Shown here one piece after another: positions 1-10,370 of a stretch of DNA of 64,000 nucleotides. Source of the stretch: Saprospiraceae bacterium (GTDB lineage: Bacteria > Bacteroidota > Bacteroidia > Chitinophagales > Saprospiraceae); assembly GCA_016722285.1 (NCBI GenBank), contig JADKGI010000008.1, positions 124,001-188,000 of the forward strand, written 5' to 3'. Under the pieces are notes generated by a model. That model was not told where the DNA came from, ran no database searches, and worked only from the letters and a program-made list of their open reading frames with translations. Each line of letters begins with the position of its first letter. Position 1 is the stretch's first letter. A program made the position numbers and the translations under genes.

Positions 1-31
1 AATCAATGCATTACACCACTATCAAGACTAA
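1..31 (+). CDS. C-terminal end of an upstream gene, probably histidinol-phosphate aminotransferase (partial)
   Basis: The frame starting at base 2 reads INALHHYQD and stops with TAA at 29-31, ten bases before the hisB start. Only nine residues are visible, so the sequence itself does not identify the family. The assignment to hisC is an inference from position: in Bacteroidota histidine operons hisC normally sits directly before the bifunctional hisB. Confidence 0.4.
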   Translation, partial: INALHHYQD

Positions 32-40
32 GTTTGACTT

Positions 41-1150
41 ATGCAAAAAATTTTGTTTTTAGACAGGGATGGAGTACTTATTCAAGAACCTGCAGACTAT
101 CAAATAGACAGCATTGAAAAATTAAAATTTTTGCCCGGTGTATTCTATTATTTAGGGGAGATATTCAGAAAACTTGATTATATTTTGGTTTTAGTGACAA
201 ACCAGGATGGCTTGGGTACGGACAGTTTTCCGGAAAATAATTTTTGGCCCGTACAAGAACTACTTATAAGGAGTTTATCAGGGGAAGGTATTGTTTTTGA
301 TCAAATATGTATAGACCGTAGCTTTGCACGCGAAGCAAGCCCCTACAGAAAACCCGGTACCTCCATGTTGACAAAATATACTCAGGGAGATTATGACATT
401 GAAAACTCCATAGTCATTGGTGATAGAATTACAGATATACAGCTTGCAAAAAATCTGGGATCTAAAAGTATCTTGTTAAAAAGCGAGTTGCATAATTATA
501 CCAATGATGACATAACACCAACTTATATGTCAAATTCGTGGAAAGATATATATAATTTATTGGTAAATATGGACAGAAAAGCAATTGCAGTCCGATCAAC
601 TTCTGAAACAAAAATACAGGGAAGCATCAATTTGGATGGAATCGGGGTAAATGAAATAAAAACAGGTTTACCATTTTTTGATCATATGCTCGAGCAAATA
701 TCAAAACATGCTCAAATTGATTTATTTATAAAATGCAAGGGTGACCTCCATATTGATGAACATCACACCATAGAAGACACTGCAATAGTTCTAGGTCAGC
801 TATTTTCAAAGGCTCTTGGTAAAAAGGCGGGGATTCAAAGATATGGATTTTCACTACCCATGGACGATGCCAAAGCAGTAGTATTGCTTGATTTTGGAGG
901 GAGACCATGGATTGTATGGGACGTCAATTTTAAAAGGGATAACATTGGAGATGTCCCCACAGAAATGTTTTATCATTTTTTTAAATCATTCTCTGATCAT
1001 GCTAATTGCAATCTGAATATCTCTGCTAAAGGATCCAATGAGCATCACATAATAGAATCTGTTTTTAAAGCATTTGCCAAAGCAATATTAATGGCAAAGA
1101 CCCAAAACACCACATTTATGGAAATTCCAAGTACAAAAGGTTCTTTATAA
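41..1150 (+). CDS. hisB: Bifunctional histidinol-phosphatase / imidazoleglycerol-phosphate dehydratase
   Basis: This cytoplasmic enzyme catalyses steps 6 and 8 of histidine synthesis. The N-terminal HAD-type phosphatase (about residues 1-165) shows the DxD motif in FLDRDGV, with D8 and D10. The dehydratase domain starts near residue 177 and carries the metal-binding motifs HHTIEDTA and EHHIIESVFKA. At 369 residues it matches the usual length of the fused enzyme. It starts ten bases after the stop of the preceding frame, and hisH follows twelve bases later, so the genes are clearly one operon. The reading frame is intact, and the identification is secure from both motif sets. Confidence 0.97.
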   Translation: MQKILFLDRDGVLIQEPADYQIDSIEKLKFLPGVFYYLGEIFRKLDYILVLVTNQDGLGTDSFPENNFWPVQELLIRSLSGEGIVFDQICIDRSFAREASPYRKPGTSMLTKYTQGDYDIENSIVIGDRITDIQLAKNLGSKSILLKSELHNYTNDDITPTYMSNSWKDIYNLLVNMDRKAIAVRSTSETKIQGSINLDGIGVNEIKTGLPFFDHMLEQISKHAQIDLFIKCKGDLHIDEHHTIEDTAIVLGQLFSKALGKKAGIQRYGFSLPMDDAKAVVLLDFGGRPWIVWDVNFKRDNIGDVPTEMFYHFFKSFSDHANCNLNISAKGSNEHHIIESVFKAFAKAILMAKTQNTTFMEIPSTKGSL

Positions 1151-1161
1151 TATATAATTCA

Positions 1162-1776
1162 ATGACAGTTATAGTTGATTATGGCGCAGGAAATACCAGG
1201 TCAGTGATGAATACCTTGGATCGAATAGGTGCTAAATACACATTGTCATCAGACTCAGGAAAAATCAGGGATTCTGAAAGACTTATCTTGCCCGGGGTTG
1301 GCCATGCTGGGGCCGCTATGTTACAATTAAATAAAAGGAATCTGATTAATGTTTTACAAGAATATAAAAATCCGTTTTTAGGCATTTGTCTCGGCATGCA
1401 ATTAATGTATGAACATTCAGAAGAAGGCAATACTACTTGTTTAGGGCTCATACCCGGAATTATTAAAAAATTTAAACCTGATTTAGCACACAAAGTACCC
1501 CACATGGGCTGGAATGATTTTTATCCTGTGGCTGATAACCTATTATTTTCCGGATTGGATAGCGCCATCTCTGTATATTTTGTTCACAGTTTTTATGCTG
1601 AAAACTCAGAATTTTCCATAGGTAGTTGCAATTATAAAATTTTATTTTGTGCAGCTGTTGGTTATAATAACTTCTATGGGCTCCAGTTCCATCCTGAAAA
1701 ATCGGGGAGCATGGGACAATGTATAATAAGAAATTTTTTAAAGATGGAAAATAATTGTAATAATGAATCAAACTAA
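1162..1776 (+). CDS. hisH: Imidazole glycerol phosphate synthase, glutamine amidotransferase subunit
   Basis: HisH hydrolyses glutamine and channels ammonia to HisF. It is a class I glutamine amidotransferase of 204 residues. The nucleophile is C76 in GICLGMQ, and the catalytic dyad is H177 and E179 in QFHPEKSG. The oxyanion-strand region LILPGVGHAG is also present. Its last 14 bases overlap the start of hisA, which suggests translational coupling. Its partner hisF lies one gene further downstream. Confidence 0.97.
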   Translation: MTVIVDYGAGNTRSVMNTLDRIGAKYTLSSDSGKIRDSERLILPGVGHAGAAMLQLNKRNLINVLQEYKNPFLGICLGMQLMYEHSEEGNTTCLGLIPGIIKKFKPDLAHKVPHMGWNDFYPVADNLLFSGLDSAISVYFVHSFYAENSEFSIGSCNYKILFCAAVGYNNFYGLQFHPEKSGSMGQCIIRNFLKMENNCNNESN

Positions 1777-2485
1777 GATTTTTCCAGCCATAGATATTAT
1801 AAATGGTGATTGTGTCAGACTCAGCAAAGGTGATTATAGCACGTCAAAAGTGTATGATAACAATCCCTTGGATGTAGCTATCAAGTATTTTGAATCAGGT
1901 GCAGCTTACCTTCATGTAGTCGATCTGGACGCTGCTAAAAATCCGGAAAAGAACAATAGAGCCATTATTTCGTCGATAATAACTAAAACAAAATTAAGAA
2001 TCCAAACAGGTGGTGGCATCAGAACCGAAAAAGATGTGGAACAACTTCTGCAATTAGGGGCATACAGGCTAATAATTGGTAGCGTGGCTGTCACAAAGAG
2101 AAAAGAAGTAATCTCATGGATCAAAAAATATGGTTCAGACTGTATTGTAATAGGGGCTGATGTAAAAGGCGGCAAGATTGCCACTCACGGTTGGCTTAAT
2201 GTGAGCGATGAGTCAATCGAAGATTTTATGAAATTTTATATAAACGAAGGAGCCACCAATTTTTTATGTACAGATATTGCAAAAGATGGAATGTTGAGTG
2301 GCTCATCCATTAAACTTTATTCTGATCTTTTAAAGCTGTTTCCTGAGGTAGGGTTGATTGCATCCGGAGGGGTGACAACCTTGGACGAAATCACTAAATT
2401 AGTAGAAATGGGAGTAGAATCCATCATAGTAGGGAAGGCTATTTACGAAGGCAAAATTAATGTTTCAGAACTTTTTCGTAAATAG
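1763..2485 (+). CDS. hisA: ProFAR isomerase (phosphoribosylformimino-AICAR-phosphate isomerase)
   Basis: HisA is a (beta/alpha)8-barrel that isomerises ProFAR to PRFAR, the substrate of HisFH. The N-terminal IFPAIDIINGDCVRL supplies the catalytic D11. The second catalytic Asp is in the FLCTDIAKDGML segment. Phosphate-binding glycine loops are seen in TGGGIR and ASGGV. Its length of 240 residues is typical. It overlaps hisH by 14 bases and is followed nine bases later by hisF. Confidence 0.97.
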   Translation: MNQTKIFPAIDIINGDCVRLSKGDYSTSKVYDNNPLDVAIKYFESGAAYLHVVDLDAAKNPEKNNRAIISSIITKTKLRIQTGGGIRTEKDVEQLLQLGAYRLIIGSVAVTKRKEVISWIKKYGSDCIVIGADVKGGKIATHGWLNVSDESIEDFMKFYINEGATNFLCTDIAKDGMLSGSSIKLYSDLLKLFPEVGLIASGGVTTLDEITKLVEMGVESIIVGKAIYEGKINVSELFRK

Positions 2486-2494
2486 GTTTTTTGT

Positions 2495-3251
2495 ATGTTG
2501 AAGAAAAGAATAATACCCTGCCTGGATATAAAAAACGGTCGTACGGTAAAAGGTACAAATTTTATAGACCTCAGAGATGCCGGCGATCCGGTAGAATTGG
2601 CGGCTAGATATTGTGAGGAAGGCGCAGACGAACTTGTATTTTTGGATATCAACGCATCATTGGAAAATCGGCGGACCTTAGTAGATTTGGTAAGAGATGT
2701 AGGTAGAGCAATAAATATCCCTTTTGGAGTAGGTGGTGGTATAAGTGATGAACATATCGTTTATGAATTGTTGCAGAATGGGGCAGATAAGGTCAGTGTC
2801 AATTCAGCCGGGTTACAATCCCCTGAACTAATAACCAGAATTGCAAACTTATTTGGAGAGCAATGCCTGATAGTTGCCATTGATGCCAGACAAATTAATC
2901 ATGAGTGGATTGTTCATTCTCATGGAGGATCCAGACCAACTGTAAAATTATTATATGAATGGGCAAAAGAAGTGCAGGAAAGAGGGGCGGGAGAAATACT
3001 TTTTTACATCGATGGATCATGATGGAACAAAAAATGGTTTTGCCTGTGCGGCATTAAAGAAAATGAATGACATGTTGCAAATTCCAATAGTAGCCTCGGG
3101 TGGGGCTGGGTCTGTCCAACATTTTATTGATGTTTTTGAATACACAGATGTAAGTGCTGCATTAGCTGCAAGTGTATTCCACTTCAAAGAGATTGAAATT
3201 ATGGATTTAAAACGCAGTATAATGGCCCGCGGAATACCAATGAGGGTCTGA
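2495..3251 (+). CDS. hisF: Imidazole glycerol phosphate synthase cyclase subunit (frameshifted)
   Basis: HisF is the barrel subunit that makes imidazole glycerol phosphate and AICAR with HisH. Catalytic D11 is in RIIPCLDIKNGR. The frame breaks in the six-T run at 3000-3005. The first frame ends at 3022 after GEILFYIDGS. Removing one T restores GEILFTSMDHDGTKNG, which contains the second catalytic Asp, and the frame then runs to 3251 for about 251 residues, the normal HisF length. Both halves are well conserved, and the neighbouring his genes are intact. A sequencing or assembly error is therefore more likely than a true null allele. Confidence 0.93.
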
Positions 3252-3276
3252 ATTATTAATTATAAACCAGAAATAG

Positions 3277-3888
3277 ATGTTTGATATTAAAGCAATAAAT
3301 TTTGATAAAGGAAATGGTTTGGTCCCCGTCATAGCCCAGGATAATGATACAGGCAGAGTATTGATGCTGGGTTATGCCAATGAAGAAGCACTTAGCATAT
3401 CTTTCATAACTGGATATCTCACTTTTTTTAGCAGATCAAAAAACCGGTTATGGACAAAAGGCGAAGAAAGTGGTAATTTTCTTAAGGTTATGAACATGAC
3501 CCCTGACTGCGATAATGATACCATTCTTGCTAAAGTATCTCCATCAGGTCCGGTATGCCATAAAGGGACAGATACATGTTGGGGTGAAACAAACAAGGAA
3601 ACTCATTTGGCATTCTTACAAAAACTTGAAGGTATAATAACTGAACGTAAAAGCAGGCTAAATGATGAGAACTCTTATGTTGCCAGGCTATTTTCACTCG
3701 GAATAAATAAAATAGCCCAAAAGGTAGGTGAAGAAGCTGTTGAGCTAATTATTGAGTCTAAGGATACTGATGATGAACTGTTTAAAGGAGAAGCTGCTGA
3801 TTTATTTTTTCATTATCTCATCCTGTTACATGCTAAAGGCTTTGAACTCAGCGATATTATTGAAGTGCTTAAAAAAAGACACAAATAA
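3277..3888 (+). CDS. hisI: Bifunctional phosphoribosyl-AMP cyclohydrolase / phosphoribosyl-ATP pyrophosphatase
   Basis: This HisIE fusion carries out steps 2 and 3 of histidine synthesis. The N-terminal cyclohydrolase has the metal-binding DCDND motif near residues 77-81 and Cys ligands C94 and C101 in CHKGTDTCWG. The C-terminal all-alpha pyrophosphatase begins near residue 113 and contains KVGEEAVELIIE and EAADLFFHYL. Its 203 residues fit the fused form. It is the last visible gene of the his operon and converges with the VWA gene ten bases downstream. Confidence 0.96.
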   Translation: MFDIKAINFDKGNGLVPVIAQDNDTGRVLMLGYANEEALSISFITGYLTFFSRSKNRLWTKGEESGNFLKVMNMTPDCDNDTILAKVSPSGPVCHKGTDTCWGETNKETHLAFLQKLEGIITERKSRLNDENSYVARLFSLGINKIAQKVGEEAVELIIESKDTDDELFKGEAADLFFHYLILLHAKGFELSDIIEVLKKRHK

Positions 3889-3898
3889 TTTTTACCTT

Positions 3899-6000
3899 TT
3901 AATAGTTGCCATAAAATCTTCTTAAAAACCATTCTAATGTCAGAAGTCCCATCAAAAGAAAAAATAACCATTTAAGATTAATGATTGGTTTTGTTGATTT
4001 ACTTTCATAAAGTACAGGCTTTATATTAACATTGTTAAGCAGCGAGTCTCTTAGGACCCCTAGGTGTGATGGGTACATCATTGTGCCATTATACTTCTCT
4101 GCCAGGCTTTTTAACAGACTATGTCTTGCTGTTAGGTCAAATTGTTCCAGTTGCAATGATTCTACATGAAATTTTCCTGCTGCAACAAGTTCTTTTCCAT
4201 TGGAAACAACTGATGAAACATAAGAGTAAGCACCCTGAGCAAATAAATCTGCATTTAGTGTGTAATAATTTTGCGTTTTGCTGAATGTATATCGATATTC
4301 TTTACCAGCATCGTCTTTGATGACAAGTTTTACATCAGGGTCATTGATCATTTCATAATTATCGTTATACAATTGAGCGTCAAATAAAACTTTTTCATTG
4401 TCTTTATAAACGTTTTTGGAAGTCGAAGTCCTAAATTTTCTTTTATCAGTTTTAATGGTAGTTAATAATATTGTCTTATTTATTAGCTCAGAAACAAGAT
4501 CGTAATTTTGGTTTTGCAAAAAATCAAATAATCTCCATTTCCAAATTCCTTCACCAGTTATTACAGCGGTTTTAACACCGTTTTGCTCTCCAAAAGCAAT
4601 TAAGGGATAATTTGTTTTTATTTTTTTGATATTCTGAAACAAATAGACAGAAGATGTGCCTTGTACCTTATACTCACCAAAGGGTGTCTGCAATGGTGGA
4701 AATATCTTTAGTTTATTTTTGAGATATTCGGAAGTAGTAAACTGGTTAAACCCTGGATTGAATTCTGCTTGAATTTCTTCATTATTCCTGCTGTTTCCGG
4801 CTATAGAAATGACTTCCTGGCTTTGGTTAAATCTTGGTAATGAAGTTTGCATCCCAACTATAAATATTGCCGGCACCCCACTTTGCTTCATTTTTATTAA
4901 GATTCCGGTAATATCACTATTTTCAGAAGGAAGGTTGTGTAGAATAACTAAATTATATTTACCAATGTTGCCATTGAAATCATTCATATAGGCAATGTCA
5001 ACTTCATAATTTTTATTCTCAGTAATTATGGACTTCAATGCACCAAGGTCTGGATGGGGTGCATTAGCCAATAAAAGCACTTTTTGTCGGGCATCGAGTA
5101 TTTCTACAAAAAACTCCTTATAGTTATTGATATTGTTAAACTCTCCACTAACGGGAGATAGTCGTACCCGATATCTGGCCACTCCACTTTGAGTGGCATC
5201 AATAAGGAAAGTCTTTGATGTAAAAAAAGTGTTATCATTAATGGTTATTGACTCCTCATTTAGTTTTCTTGTTTCATTGCTATTTATGGCCTCAAGTGTT
5301 ATTTTAGTAACCGAACCGGAGCAATTATATGCTGATATATCCACCTGAACAGGAAATTTGTCACCCAGATAAGCTATTTTATTGTGGAGGATATTTTGGA
5401 AAAAAATGTCTTTTTTGCGTGTTGTATCACCCTGAGCTATGGTGTATAGTGGAGAATGTAACTTAGCATCCGAGTACAATGGATTGCTACCTTCATTAAA
5501 GATGCCATCTGTGATTAACACCACGGCTCCCAAATTTTGGTCACTATAGTTTTCGTCAATATATCGGAACAGACTGCTGATGTTGGTACTCTTATCAATA
5601 AAGCTATCTTTTTTTTCAGGATAGACATTAGTACCAAAAGTAATATGCCTGATTTCAAATTTTGATGATAGATCTTTTCAAGATTATCGAGATTACTTTG
5701 CCATAAAGTTAAATCGCCGGCTTTTGCTGTTTCTTTTATAGACTCAGAAATATCAGATGCAAACAAGATTACAGGGGTTTTTATGTCTTCTTTTATCGTT
5801 TTTACAAATGGGGACAACAATAAAAGCAGGATTAAAAAGACAGTAACGCTCCTTACTAAGGTTAGGAATCTGGTCAGCCATGGACTATAATCTGAAAACC
5901 TTTTATCTCTGTAATACATCAACAAGCCATATAAAACACCTAAAGACAGGCAAATAAGTGTGTACCACCAGGGATAAGAAAAACTTAAAGTATTAATCAC
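3899..6000 (-). CDS. VWA-type membrane protein, conserved in Bacteroidota (frameshifted)
   Basis: A full-length product would be about 700 residues. It begins with two hydrophobic helices (about residues 10-27 and 45-65) and a VWA-like stretch (VILFASDISES, later GAVVLITDGIFNEGS). A long extracytoplasmic region follows, and a final transmembrane helix lies near LKWLFFLLMGLL. The first part starts with GTG at 6000 and loses frame near 5680. Adding one base there restores LSSKFEIRHITFGTNVYPEK and joins the rest. Related proteins lie near BatA-like VWA proteins and may be amidotransferase-like. The molecular role is unknown. It is transcribed convergently toward hisIE. Confidence 0.75.
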
Positions 6001-6135
6001 GTGTTTGTAAGATTATTAAGTGCAAATATTAAAAAAAAAGCTTATTCATACGTTCTTTGGCAGATGATTAAGAATAATTTAAATATTTTTGCAATGATTA
6101 TGACACTTTAACGTTTATTATTCAAAAAAGATTTA

Positions 6136-7410
6136 GTGAAAAAAATAGGGCTGATTTTAATTCTTCTTTTTGCTTTTACAACTATAAAAGCCACTTATAT
6201 TCTGATTCCGATGGATGCAGAGAAGCAAGCCAATCATCTCAAAGCTTATGGTATTACATATTGGGTTATCAATCAGGGTATTGAAGCCTATTGGTTGTTG
6301 AATTATATGGGAGGGAGTTTTGCTTTTCCACATTCCAGAGCACTGGAGGCTGAGTGCAAAGTCAGGGGTGTTTCATACCAGATTATATCTGATGCTCAAT
6401 GGATAAATATAAGACAATCTATTAGTAATCCTGAAGTAAATCAGGAAGCTGTCAAACTTGAAAAAGCACCCAAAATCGCAGTTTATACGCCTGATTTTAA
6501 TCCCAGAGGGGGAAGGATTCAACCTTGGGATGATGCGGTAACTTTGGTTTTAGATTATGCCGAGATTCCATTTGAAAAAATTTATGACAGAGAAGTCATG
6601 GAAGGGAAACTTGCTCAATATGATTGGCTCCACTTACATCATGAAGATTTTACAGGTCAATATGGAAAGTTTTATGCCAGCCAAGGTGGCACACCCTGGT
6701 ACAAACTAAATCAACAAAAAACAGAGGAACTTGCCCATAATTTAGGATTCAGCAAGGTTTCAGCATTAAAACTGGCCGTGGCAAAAAGAATCAAAGAATA
6801 TGTAGAGGGCGGGGGATTCATGTTTGCAATGTGCTCCGCTACAGATACTTATGACATCGCACTGGCAGCTGAGGGTATTGATATTTGCTCAGAAGTGTAT
6901 GACGGAGATGGGTACGACCCAAATGCTCAGAAAAAACTGGATTATTCCAAGACATTTGCTTTCAGGGATTTTGAACTGGTGCTTAATCCGTTATTGTATG
7001 AGCATTCAGACATTGATAATAAAAATCGAAGCATCACGCCCGAAGTGGATTATTTCAATTTGTTTGAATTTTCTGCCAAATGGGATCCGATTCCTACCAT
7101 GCTTTGCCAGAATCACACATTGACAGTAAAAGGATTTATGGGGCAGACCACAGCATTTAAAAAATCGTTGATAAAACCTGAAGTATTAATCTTAGGAGAG
7201 ACAAAATCAGCCCAGGAAGTAAGATATATTCATGGTGTTTATGGATTTGGAACGTTTACTTTTTATGGCGGCCATGATCCCGAGGACTACAGACACTATG
7301 TTGGTGACCCAGAGACTGATCTCAGTTTACATCCCAACAGTGCCGGATATAGATTAATACTTAATAACATCCTTTTTCCGGCTGCACAGAAAAAGAAACG
7401 AAAAACGTAA
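6136..7410 (+). CDS. Conserved secreted protein of the Bacteroidota family often labelled asparagine synthetase B
   Basis: The gene starts with GTG. The 424-residue product has a signal peptide (MKKIGLILILLFAFTTIKA). Recognisable conserved stretches are YILIPMDAEKQANHLKAYGI, YDWLHLHHEDFTGQYGKFY and GGGFMFAMCSATDTYDIALA. From memory, databases often name this family asparagine synthetase B. The sequence has neither the N-terminal Cys amidotransferase nor the SGGxDS pyrophosphatase loop of that enzyme, so the name is not supported. The glycine-rich segment followed by an invariant-looking MCSATD resembles a glutamine-amidotransferase-like fold, but this is inference. It probably forms an operon with the next lipoprotein gene, 31 bases downstream. 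Confidence 0.8.
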   Translation: MKKIGLILILLFAFTTIKATYILIPMDAEKQANHLKAYGITYWVINQGIEAYWLLNYMGGSFAFPHSRALEAECKVRGVSYQIISDAQWINIRQSISNPEVNQEAVKLEKAPKIAVYTPDFNPRGGRIQPWDDAVTLVLDYAEIPFEKIYDREVMEGKLAQYDWLHLHHEDFTGQYGKFYASQGGTPWYKLNQQKTEELAHNLGFSKVSALKLAVAKRIKEYVEGGGFMFAMCSATDTYDIALAAEGIDICSEVYDGDGYDPNAQKKLDYSKTFAFRDFELVLNPLLYEHSDIDNKNRSITPEVDYFNLFEFSAKWDPIPTMLCQNHTLTVKGFMGQTTAFKKSLIKPEVLILGETKSAQEVRYIHGVYGFGTFTFYGGHDPEDYRHYVGDPETDLSLHPNSAGYRLILNNILFPAAQKKKRKT

Positions 7411-7441
7411 TTTTCCTTGATAATCACATAAAAATATATTT

Positions 7442-8359
7442 ATGATATCCAAAGTATTTCTTCCGGTTATATTAGTAGTAATTATTTCTTGTAATAATAA
7501 AAAACAAGGTGATATCGAATTTGCGGAGTTAGAAAAGATGGAATCACAATATGTAAGATATCCATCCGATAGCTTGTTTAATGCATTGATTCAACTATAT
7601 GGAGATAATATAAACAATACCATAGCTAAATCTGAGAAGGAGTCACTTATCCTAAAAGCAATTGCCTTATGCAAAGCTCCTGGCAAGGAAAATATAAAAA
7701 GAATATTCACCACAGAATTAATAAAAGTAAGTCCTGAAAATTCATCTTGTAAAACTTATCTCTGGGAGATAGGGCAAAGCTTGGAATCATCCAATAAAGT
7801 AGAGGCTGCATCCGTCATTTTCATTGGATACAAACAAAAGTATCCACAGGATGGCAAAGCATCAGAGACAGAAAGATATATCATCACTGAGCAAAAAAAT
7901 ATTCATGAATATATTAAAAATATGGCTGAAGAAGTATTTAAGGATCCGGGATCGTCCGGAATTAATCTGGCAAGTGCTCAAAAATATATTGATGTTTGCG
8001 AATCTTATGCTTTGGTATTTCCAAATGATGAATTAGCACCTGAGTATTTGTTCAGAGCTGCTGAAATATGCCGGGCTCAAAAGAATCTGCCGGAGATGAT
8101 GAAACTATTTGAATGGATAAATAACTACTTCCCCACTTATAAAAAATCATCTTTAGTGATGTTTCTTAAAGGATTTGCGATGGATTCCGATTTTGGAAGA
8201 CCTGATCAGGCTAAAAAGGCATATGAAACATTTCTTAAAAAATTCCCACAGGATTCATTAGCCAAAGATGTCAGTTTTTTGCTTAAAAATCTGGGAAAAT
8301 CTGATGAAGAAGTACTCAATGAATTGGAAAAGAATCAAAAGAAGCCCCAGACTAAATAG
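7442..8359 (+). CDS. TPR-like lipoprotein
   Basis: The 305-residue protein has a lipoprotein signal peptide with lipobox VIISC, placing the acylated Cys at residue 17. The remainder is helical with tetratricopeptide-like pairs, best seen in PEYLFRAAEICRAQKNLPEM and PDQAKKAYETFLKKFPQDS. It probably faces the periplasm from the inner or outer membrane. No catalytic motif is visible. It follows the secreted protein by 31 bases, suggesting they are co-expressed. The specific function is unknown. Confidence 0.8.
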   Translation: MISKVFLPVILVVIISCNNKKQGDIEFAELEKMESQYVRYPSDSLFNALIQLYGDNINNTIAKSEKESLILKAIALCKAPGKENIKRIFTTELIKVSPENSSCKTYLWEIGQSLESSNKVEAASVIFIGYKQKYPQDGKASETERYIITEQKNIHEYIKNMAEEVFKDPGSSGINLASAQKYIDVCESYALVFPNDELAPEYLFRAAEICRAQKNLPEMMKLFEWINNYFPTYKKSSLVMFLKGFAMDSDFGRPDQAKKAYETFLKKFPQDSLAKDVSFLLKNLGKSDEEVLNELEKNQKKPQTK

Positions 8360-8427
8360 TAGGCAAATGCTTTTTTATTTCAGTTGAAAACAATCAGATC
8401 AAATATTGATGAAGTAGTACGTCTTAA

Positions 8428-9651
8428 TTACTCAAGGCCAAAGAATGTGCAAATTTGGTACATTAGCATAGCAATAAGTGCGCTGACAGGAATTGTCAAT
8501 ATCCAAGCCCAAAGTAAATTGATAGTAACTCCCCATCTCACAGCGGACAATCTTTTTGTCGCACCAACACCAATAATAGATCCAGTTATCGTATGAGTCG
8601 TCGAAACCGGAATTTTCAAAAATTCTGTCACAAATAGTGTGATAGCACCTGCAGTTTCTGCGGCAACACCCTCAAATGGGGTTACCTTAGTGATTTTAGT
8701 CCCCATAGTCTTGATTATCTTCCACCCACCACTCATCGTGCCAAATGCTATTGCCGAATAACAAGCCAATGGTATCCAATTTTCCATATGGTCCAGTGAA
8801 TATCTTAAAGGATCGTATGCAACCATAGCAGCCATAATAATTCCCATTACCTTTTGGGCATCATTACCTCCATGACCAATACTAAAAGCAGCCGAAGAGA
8901 CCAACTGCATTCTTTTAAACCACTTTTCGGATTGAAGATAATTGAGTGAATTTAAAAAAAGTGTAAATAGTGCCATGGCTATTATAATAAAAGCAAGCAA
9001 AAACAGTTTGAAATTATGTCCATCAAATATGATATTTAGATAGACCGAACTAAAATCAGAAATTATTTTGTCCTGATTGGTTTTAATTGTGTTATTAAGG
9101 AAAACCAACATTGCAATTATAATGCATAACGACAATAATTTTGGAAAAATACTTTTTCTGAAAGAATGTAAAAACCACAAGGATATTAAAAAGGCAATTA
9201 TCATTCCTATGGCTGGAGCTAGTATTATAAAACTGGCTATTTGCATGATTTTAGGCGAATTTATGGAAGCAAATCCTGAATGGGCTATAGCAGCTCCTGC
9301 AAATCCACCTATAAGAGTATGTGAAGACGATGATGGAATGCCATACCACCAGGTCAACAAATTCCAAAATATTGCTGCAATGAGTCCTGCCAGAATCACT
9401 GTTAAAGTTATATATGGAATGCCGGCTTCATTAGCACCTTCATTAACTGTCTTGGCAATGGTATTGGCAACTCCATGATCTTTAAAGATGAAAAATGCTA
9501 CAAAATTGAAAAATGATGCCCACACTACGGCCTGAAATGGTGTTAAAACTTTTGTAGAGACTACTGTAGCAATGGAATTTGCGGCATCGTGGAATCCATT
9601 GATATAATCAAAAATCAATGCCAGAATAATAATGGTCAGGAGTAAAGTCAT
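8428..9651 (-). CDS. Inorganic phosphate transporter, PiT family
   Basis: This is a polytopic inner-membrane protein of 407 residues with the duplicated PHO-4 signature: FDYINGFHDAANSIATVVST at the N terminus and GGNDAQKVMGI in the second half. It is expected to import phosphate coupled to cations or protons. The DUF47/PhoU-like gene lies directly upstream on the same strand, with 44 bases between them. This is the usual Pit-accessory pair. The frame is intact. Confidence 0.93.
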   Translation of the reverse strand: MTLLLTIIILALIFDYINGFHDAANSIATVVSTKVLTPFQAVVWASFFNFVAFFIFKDHGVANTIAKTVNEGANEAGIPYITLTVILAGLIAAIFWNLLTWWYGIPSSSSHTLIGGFAGAAIAHSGFASINSPKIMQIASFIILAPAIGMIIAFLISLWFLHSFRKSIFPKLLSLCIIIAMLVFLNNTIKTNQDKIISDFSSVYLNIIFDGHNFKLFLLAFIIIAMALFTLFLNSLNYLQSEKWFKRMQLVSSAAFSIGHGGNDAQKVMGIIMAAMVAYDPLRYSLDHMENWIPLACYSAIAFGTMSGGWKIIKTMGTKITKVTPFEGVAAETAGAITLFVTEFLKIPVSTTHTITGSIIGVGATKRLSAVRWGVTINLLWAWILTIPVSALIAMLMYQICTFFGLE

Positions 9652-9695
9652 CAGTTTATTTTATTTAACCTTGTAACTGATCATATCAATTAATT

Positions 9696-10343
9696 TCAGG
9701 CATATTTTATTATAATAGATTCAATGACATTAGAAGCATCTTCACATTTATCAGAAATAACTTCGAGGTCTTCATATACATCCTTGAGTTTGATGATATC
9801 GATCGCTTCCATATTACTTGAAAAAAGGTTTATGATAGCCCTATCTAAGGTTTCATCAGCGTCATTTTCCAAACTGTTTATTATAACACAATCTTGTTTT
9901 ATCTGACTGATATTTTTCATATTTCTAAGTTTCAAGACAGCATCTGTCAGGGCTTTTATTGACTTATGACTAATCTCAGCCATTTCTTTCATATATATAT
10001 CAGATTCAGTAATGTTGTAATTTAAAATTTTCTTGGATGATGCATACATAAAATCAGCAATATCATCCAGTGAAGTAGCCAGATGGTGTATATCTTCCCG
10101 ATCGAAGGGGGTGATAAAGTTTTTGCCTAATTCTATAAATATCTGATGTGTGAATTCATCATTTTTATGTTCTCCATCTTCTATAGACTCCAGCAGACTC
10201 CTTCTTCTTGCAGGGTCATTTTCATTCATTGCTTTTTTCAATATAGAACCCATTTCTTTAAGATTGGCAGCTATATTTTCAAAAATATCATAAAATATTT
10301 TATCCTTGGGTAAAAATATCCTGATAATGTTATTAATAGACAT
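9696..10343 (-). CDS. DUF47 family protein, PhoU-like partner of the Pit transporter
   Basis: The product of about 215 residues is an all-helical cytoplasmic protein of the TIGR00153/DUF47 family. Typical stretches are KDKIFYDIFENIAANLKEMG, HHLATSLDDIADFMY and VYEDLEVISDKCEDASNVIE, with acidic ExxxD/DxxxD motifs that in PhoU relatives bind metal clusters. The longer frame opens at 10373, but a TATCTTTG promoter box overlaps that position. The Met at 10343 is therefore the better start. It precedes the pit gene and probably controls phosphate uptake through it. Confidence 0.9.
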   Translation of the reverse strand: MSINNIIRIFLPKDKIFYDIFENIAANLKEMGSILKKAMNENDPARRRSLLESIEDGEHKNDEFTHQIFIELGKNFITPFDREDIHHLATSLDDIADFMYASSKKILNYNITESDIYMKEMAEISHKSIKALTDAVLKLRNMKNISQIKQDCVIINSLENDADETLDRAIINLFSSNMEAIDIIKLKDVYEDLEVISDKCEDASNVIESIIIKYA

Positions 10344-10370
10344 TTTTTGTAAATTTTGGTTATTTCCGGG

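Noticed and set aside
2495..3251. Programmed ribosomal frameshift in hisF at the T6 run
   Set aside because: No stem-loop or pseudoknot is evident, HisF is not known to need one, and many other genes here show the same type of break.
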